Source: Artemia franciscana
Taxonomy: Eukaryota; Arthropoda; Branchiopoda; Anostraca; Artemiidae
Assembly: GCF_032884065.1 (NCBI RefSeq)
Contig: NC_088867.1
Location: forward strand, 23,727,018 to 23,791,017
Reading direction: 5' to 3'
DNA length: 64,000 bases
This document shows, one piece after another, positions 58,101-64,000 of the stretch. Made by a program: the position numbers and the translations under genes. The notes under the pieces are model-generated. The model ran no database searches. It was not told the origin of the DNA and saw only the letters and a list, made by a program, of their open reading frames with translations. Position 1 is the first letter of the stretch; each line of letters starts with the position of its first letter.

Positions 58101-61100
58101 ATTATTACTGTATCCCCAAGTGGTTTCCCTCCTCTTTTTTACAGTTTTCTATCACTGTCTAATTGAAATTTTCATATACTTTCTACTCCTTACTAAGGCT
58201 TTTTATGTTTCATTGTAAGACGTTAAATAGTTCTAAAATGGAGGAACTAAACTTTTATATTGTACACCGCCAGAATAGCTGAGAATTAATTGGATAATTT
58301 TGATTAAAATAGCAAAATGATGAAATGAATTCAGTAGGTAGGAGATTTTAGCGACATATTTCTCTCTGTAATGGTTTCTCTAATGATTGTTATGGATTAG
58401 CAGCACCCTTGACAGGGATTAGGGGTTGCAATTTGAAATTACAGGTGCCCTCCACGGGAGAGGGAAGAGGGACACAAGAAATTTCTGGCTGTAACCTTCA
58501 GATGATAAGGAATTGATCAGAAGATTTTACACAGACACTTTAAATATGAATTAGCACAATTTACCTAGAGTTGTCATTTGGACACTTCTTAGCATGAGTT
58601 TTTCACTCAGTAGTTTCCTCCCAGTATGTCGTAAGAGATGTGAGATAGACAAGAGCCAACATAAACCAATCAGTTACACTTCCAACTTAACACGAGAGGC
58701 GTGATTTTAAAAACAGTCGTAAATGTCCTTACGGGTGGTTTCAAGGTGGGAGCTCAAGTTGTCTAGATCAGTTGGGGACTCTTCGGCGTCCATAAGACCT
58801 ACCAATATTTACAACTATTTTTCAATACAAAGAATTATATGCAGATCCAACCACAGAAAAAGAGCTTCACTACAAAATTATTTATCAAGAAACAACATTT
58901 GAAAAATGAATTTATATAACTATAGTTTCTCAGTGGACTAATTATATTGAAAAAGAAAACAACTGTTTCATAAGAAATTATACAACTGTACAATCATAAA
59001 GAGTATATACTTCGCAAAACAGACTTGATCACGACAAAATCTTTTCTCCTAATATAAAAAACAGAAAATTAACGAAGCGACCAAATTAAAATAAACAAAG
59101 CTCCGGTCTAAAACTAAGGTAATTTGAATAATTCAACTGTAAAACGATTGGAAGCTACAATCTTCTTTGGCTTAAATAAAGTTTGGGCGGATTTTGAAAA
59201 GAGAAGCAGTTGAAACAATTGGAATAAACAGAACTATCAAAGTAGTTACAAAAATACATTTTTGGTGGATTTAACTATGATCGTGAAACTGAAAAAAAAA
59301 TTAAGGGTAGTAATACAACAAAATTCGGATTTGAAGTAACATATAAAAGAATATCAAATGACAACAAGATTTATATAACAAGATAATTTTACGACTTAGA
59401 CATTAACAAAAAGAAAAGTCAAAGACTATATACACAAATATACATAAATATCCCATAAATTCGATGCTTATATTTCGGACCTACTGATTAATCTGTCTAT
59501 TCTAAGCGCAAAGAAAAATTCTTAAGACGATGAGATAGCGCAATAATTATTACTGGATACCTGAACAATATTAACCAAGTATTATATATAATATTGTCTG
59601 GCAGACTGAAAAACATATACTTAGTCTGCCGAAGATTATACGTTTGGCAGAGTAAATCATCCAAAATTACAGCGGCGTTTGTAACCAAATGCTTTCCAGC
59701 TATCCCTTTCGTAGATAACATTTGTGACCCTCAGTAAAATACCTGATTCTGGAACTGTTTTGAACTTTCTCCTTAATATAGCTTCAAATGAGCTACAGAT
59801 TATTTATCACTGACTGACCTAATCAAACTACTTCTGAATATTTTTGTTTTCAGAAATCTATCCACCACGTACTCGTGCTATAAAGAGCTACATTTAGCCC
59901 ACTTTTTAAATAATCAACATTTATCAATGTTTCTGGACCCCTTATTTCATTCGTTTTGCATCATACTTCTCAGCTAAAATCAATTAGAGCCTCTTTTGCT
60001 GCAAAAATATTTATGAAAACCAAAGGGCTTGACAACAGCAACTGATTCCACGTTTTATGACTTAAAGACACTAAACATCTGAAAAAGCAATGCCATCTAA
60101 CATAAAAGGATACTACTTTTGTATGGAACTATGATGTCCTATATTTTTAAGTTCTCACAAATCTTTGATCGACACCTCAAATCTTCTTAAACTGTCTATT
60201 TGTTCAGTTTTCTAACGTTAACGTCGTGCGTATCCTAAGGTGTAACTACATGTCTCTACGTCCAGAGTAAGCACTAAGTCTAGACACAAATTATCCAACC
60301 AGTTTCCAAAAAAATATTTCAATTTTTTTTTCTTTAACCCACCAGTTTACTTTCAAAACCATTTCACTCATTGCCAAATGTTTATAAAAAAAATATTAGA
60401 ATCAGTACTATATACTCCTGGCTTTGTTGCAATTAATATTTAAGCATTTTTTACTTCCACGAACGCAAGTCTGTCAAACGAAAACAGAAACAAGATAAGG
60501 AAAATTGGTTACTGAAATCCTAGCCTACGAATCTGATAAACAAAAAGTATCAAAATTCTAGCAAATTTTTCCCCTTTTGAAATCTTGGATCCGCCAGTGG
60601 TTGGAACCCTGGGCTTAAGAGGGCTGGGGCTAGTTATATAAGTATCTGTATACACAGATACGAGCTCATACGAAAAATTCAAAGTTAGAACTGACATCCA
60701 TTTGAAAAGAAAATAGTAATACATTTTCATTTTGTTTACCATCATCACATTAAATTTTCCATCAACAATGCGAATGTTCAAAATACAACCCATTGGCGAA
60801 AATCAACTCTCATGGCAGTGTGTAAGGGTCTAAATTAATCATGTTTGGGCTTTATGGTTTTTCCGTGCAAAAAGCAAAATGATACATCAGAAGATTCTGT
60901 TTCTATTCAAGTATTTCTGGGGAGCTCATATTCATTGTAACAGTTATTTTCAGCAACAAAACTGACATCGTATTTTTTGCGCTTGATTTTAAAGGGCATA
61001 CGCTATGGATAAATTCGATACAGAACGAACAAGTCTATTTTGTTTCGGACTTAGGGATGAGTAATTCTAGTAACGTATCAAAACCAAAATTTCAAGACAG

Positions 61101-62359
61101 ACACATTTCAAGCATGTAGACAATTTGGCTAATGAAACCTTTGCGTGCTATCATCAAGTTTGATGTATCCTTCGAATTTGATACAAATATTTTTCCATCT
61201 ATAATAACCATTAAATTTAACTTTGAACCACTGGTACATTTTGAAAGAAAAAATCAGCCTTTCAATCAATTTCAATTGACATCCCCCATCTATTCAATGA
61301 GAAAAAAGTAACATATTCCCCAAAAAAAGGCAACAATATCCTTTAAATAATGTGAATTTAATTCAGCCCATTATTAAAACTAAAATGGTTAGTCCCACAA
61401 TATATTCATTGAAATGATGCACGCTCCTATTTTCATTTATACGTGTTTATAAATGCAACTAAGCAAAATTAGTTTAGCTACAGCTCAAATCCAGAAAAGC
61501 ATATCCATAAAATTACCAATTAGAAAATCAGCATTTGTAAATTTATCTATAGGCAGTTTTTTAGACTACTTGCCATTGAAATGGGTAGGCAAGAACAGAC
61601 TTAAGCTAAAATCATTTGTACCCTGTTGTTTAGCTCTTTCTTAACTTATTATACTCTGTACCTATTTCTTCGTTCAAAATTCCCTCCAAGCAGTCCATTA
61701 TTTTGAACGCGTTTGGCAAGTAATAAACATAAGCAATATAATCCGGATGTTCAAAATATTAAATCCATTAAATTTGAAGTGGAGGGTTGCCTAAAACCAG
61801 CTCATTATAGTACAGTTCTCCTTTACATTTAATCAGGTTATTTTTTTCACAACTCTGAAATTCTAGCTTACTCTTTGCACGGACTTTCTTCGACTTTTAA
61901 CAAAAGAAATGTCATTCATTCTACATCCCAAATTTTACAATCTCCTTGTAAATACAGCCAATAATCAAACTTAAATACGTCCAGCTACTCTTTAGCTCAA
62001 CTTTATTTAAGTCCTTTGAGACTGGAATTAATTAGGTATTACTTTAATTTTTTAAATTTTGAAATATGTTGCTTAAAATGGAGCTTTATATGTCTTATAT
62101 ATGTCACAGTATTGTATTAATTTGTTCACTATTTATTAATTTGTAATATCTTACTTAACATAGCACGTCAAAAGTACCTTGGGATATCAAATATGTTTTT
62201 TGTCAAAATAATAGGATACTTTGCACCAATAAATAATTGAAGACTTAACTATGGTTACTCAACACATTCAACAAACAAATGCCATTTACTCTTAAGGAAA
62301 ATATTGAAGATCTTTATACAAAGAGGTAGGGTTCAACTTGTTTTAGCAAAAGTGAAGGA
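55176..62359. other. Seven kilobases without a recognisable gene
   Basis: AT-rich (short frames at 56024-56236, 56691-56930, 59497-59721, 60509-60793 and 61453-61644 have no domain). The lower-coordinate side adjoins transposon relics; the upper side may be the 3' UTR and flank of the SOCS gene, with minus-strand AATAAA words (plus TTTATT at about 62001 and 62132). Confidence 0.5.
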
Positions 62360-62792
62360 CTACTCAATGTCCAGCCTTCGAACCCTAATCCTCTGTCTAT
62401 AATGGTATTCCTTCAGGTACACTTTTAAGGATCTAGGCAGCTGCAGACATGAAATCCCATCATATGTTGTAGAGCTACATATCACAGCACGACACATATG
62501 CTGAAGTGAAAACACAAATGTTCGATGAAGAGGAATTGTCAGCATGGGCTCAAAGAACATACAACAGCTTGGATCTTTGTAATGCTCCATGAGGCCGCAC
62601 ACTGTAGGACTTGCAAAAACTCCTGGATCGTGAGAGTCGAAACTAAACTTATGATTCCATTGTTCAATTCGAGCGTGGAGGGACCGACTGTAGCGTCTGA
62701 AACTCACGGAAAAAAGATATTCTTCCTGAGCAGAGTCTCGCAGTAGGAATGTACCATCGGGCTTGTTATCAAGTAACCGTTCAGCTTCGTAT
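62360..62792 (-). CDS. SOCS5-like protein, last exon (SH2 + SOCS box)
   Basis: Last coding exon of a suppressor of cytokine signalling of the SOCS4/SOCS5 (Drosophila Socs36E) type. It begins at 62792 after TTTTAG, completing an Arg codon before YEAERLL, then GTFLLRDS with the phosphotyrosine-binding Arg, [33 protein letters not shown], and a C-terminal SOCS box ([23 protein letters not shown]). The stop TAG is at 62360-62362. These proteins bind phosphotyrosine sites on receptors or JAKs and recruit an Elongin B/C-Cullin5 ubiquitin ligase. The exon holds about 144 residues; the N-terminal region and the start of the SH2 domain lie on exons beyond the window edge. Confidence 0.95.
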
Positions 62793-63803
62793 CTAAAAGA
62801 GCAAAGTTAAATAAAGCGCTGCAGTGTCTTACTAAAGAAATGCATAAAGAGGCGAAAAAGAAGAGGTTAAAACACATTAATCCAAAATCAGGTATGACCG
62901 TTTTATTTAAGTTCCGTTAACTCCTAACTCTATCCTCCTAATCCTAAAGAGCGCATTCAAAGAAACAGTTTTTGATAATAAATATTTCACAAAATCATCT
63001 ACAATATTGCCTTATAATGCTTTGACTTCTCCAAGGAACTATCGATAATGAAGGTAAAGTTCTTTATACCCCCTTATTCAAAGAGCCAATCAGGTTGAGG
63101 TTGAGAAAAGCAGGAAAAAAATTGCCTCTCCTTAACCCCCCAAATAAATTCACTGTTCCCAAGTCATCACCCGCCTCCCGCCCTTAGACCTGGCCTCCTC
63201 GTTCTGCCTGAACAATATTCCATTTTTGCACAATAGAATTTTTCATTCAAAAATACGGAAGAAACTTTCTCCCCTACGTAATTGAAATGTTAAATGAGTA
63301 AATTCCCTGTCCCTTATTCCTTTTCTTTTGTTTACCATATATTGTTGAAAATTCATTTTATTAATCTCTGAACGCGCTAATTTTAGTCCTTTTTTGCTAA
63401 TCACTTTATGTATGAGATATTTTGTCTTTGTTCAACTTCACTTGTCTATTTTATCTGTGTTTTCTATTTTGTGCTTGGTATAAAAAGTAAATTCGGCTCC
63501 AGTAGAGTTGATTTTTTCTGAAATAAATTATAATTTGTGATATATTCCAAATGACTTGTCTTAGGCCACAAACGAGGATTTGGTTTAAATTTTTGTGGTT
63601 GTATCTAATTGAGTCATAGCCTTATATGAAGAATAGAAGACAAACAACTCTATCACACACGTAAAAAAAGACTATTAATTCCACGATACACGTAAAATGT
63701 ACAAAAAGAACAAAAAACAAACTTACACAGTGTATGTTTTTTGTAACATATAATAAGATTGTAAAATTATAATTCAAAGTTTATACAAACTGACAAACAT
63801 GCA

Positions 63804-63878
<75 letters not shown>

Positions 63879-64000
63879 CCGTCTTTCTCATCATCTGAAA
63901 CCATCGAGTGTTCTTGATGGCTTGGAAAATGATTTTGATTTATTTATTGATAAGTGGTGTAAGAAAGAGAATAAAAATAAAGAGAGTTTTCAAAGTTGGA
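62793..64000 (-). other. Intron of the SOCS5-like gene
   Basis: No upstream SOCS exon was seen before the window ends. Contains the TA tract at 63808-63876. Confidence 0.6.
63808..63876. repeat. TA microsatellite
   Basis: About 70 bases of AT after GCATGCATAT. Confidence 0.95.

Overview
This is an AT-rich eukaryotic window (no operons, spliced genes, AATAAA sites, long TA microsatellites) packed with transposable elements. The host genes that can be recognised (a class IIb histone deacetylase, an arthropod-style ankyrin protein, a family-17 N-acetylglucosaminyltransferase and a SOCS5-like SH2/SOCS-box protein) together with the repeat families suggest an arthropod. A crustacean such as a brine shrimp is plausible, but the species cannot be fixed from this sequence alone.

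Layout. 0.3-2.2 kb: decayed LINE (minus). 2.4-4.1 kb: truncated Helitron helicase (minus) fused to a Helitron 5' end. 4.2-10.2 kb: nested Helitron copies in both orientations, with recognisable 5' (A|TC) and 3' (hairpin-CTAG|T) termini, TA tracts, minisatellites and a tRNA-like patch. 10.2-13.9 kb: no confident gene. 14.0-16.65 kb: Helitron with a tandem ~420-bp array. 16.7 kb: orphan fragment of the HDAC gene. 17.8-18.6 kb: ankyrin exon. 20.3-21.6 kb: intact HDAC (minus). 22-30 kb: dispersed non-coding repeats and a LINE remnant (plus). 30.3-33.8 kb: palindromes, small unknown ORFs and a decayed Polinton/Maverick-type (adintovirus-like) gene cluster. 34.4-35.8 kb: LINE remnant (minus). 35.9-36.2 kb: foldback element. 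36.6-44.2 kb: two exons of an MGAT3-like glycosyltransferase (plus) separated by a 6.3-kb intron full of Helitron, foldback and LINE sequence. 45.2-46.7 kb: second decayed Polinton-like cluster with a capsid-like gene. 46.9-47.5 kb: solo LTR. 48.6-52.0 kb: Helitron array plus a full-length Helitron inserted in an LTR retrotransposon. 52.0-53.95 kb: gag and 5' LTR of that element. 54.6-55.2 kb: unknown small ORFs. 55.2-62.3 kb: no gene seen. 62.4-62.8 kb: last exon of a SOCS5-like gene (minus), whose upstream exons lie beyond the window.

The host genes act separately (protein deacetylation, Golgi N-glycan branching, cytokine/JAK-STAT damping, ankyrin-mediated binding) and show no functional linkage. 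The most distinctive biology is in the mobile DNA: Helitrons with two tandem 3' terminators, a conserved 16-bp CRE/E-box palindrome just inside their 5' end, A/B dimeric tandem arrays of truncated Helitrons, and two independent decayed Polinton-like clusters.
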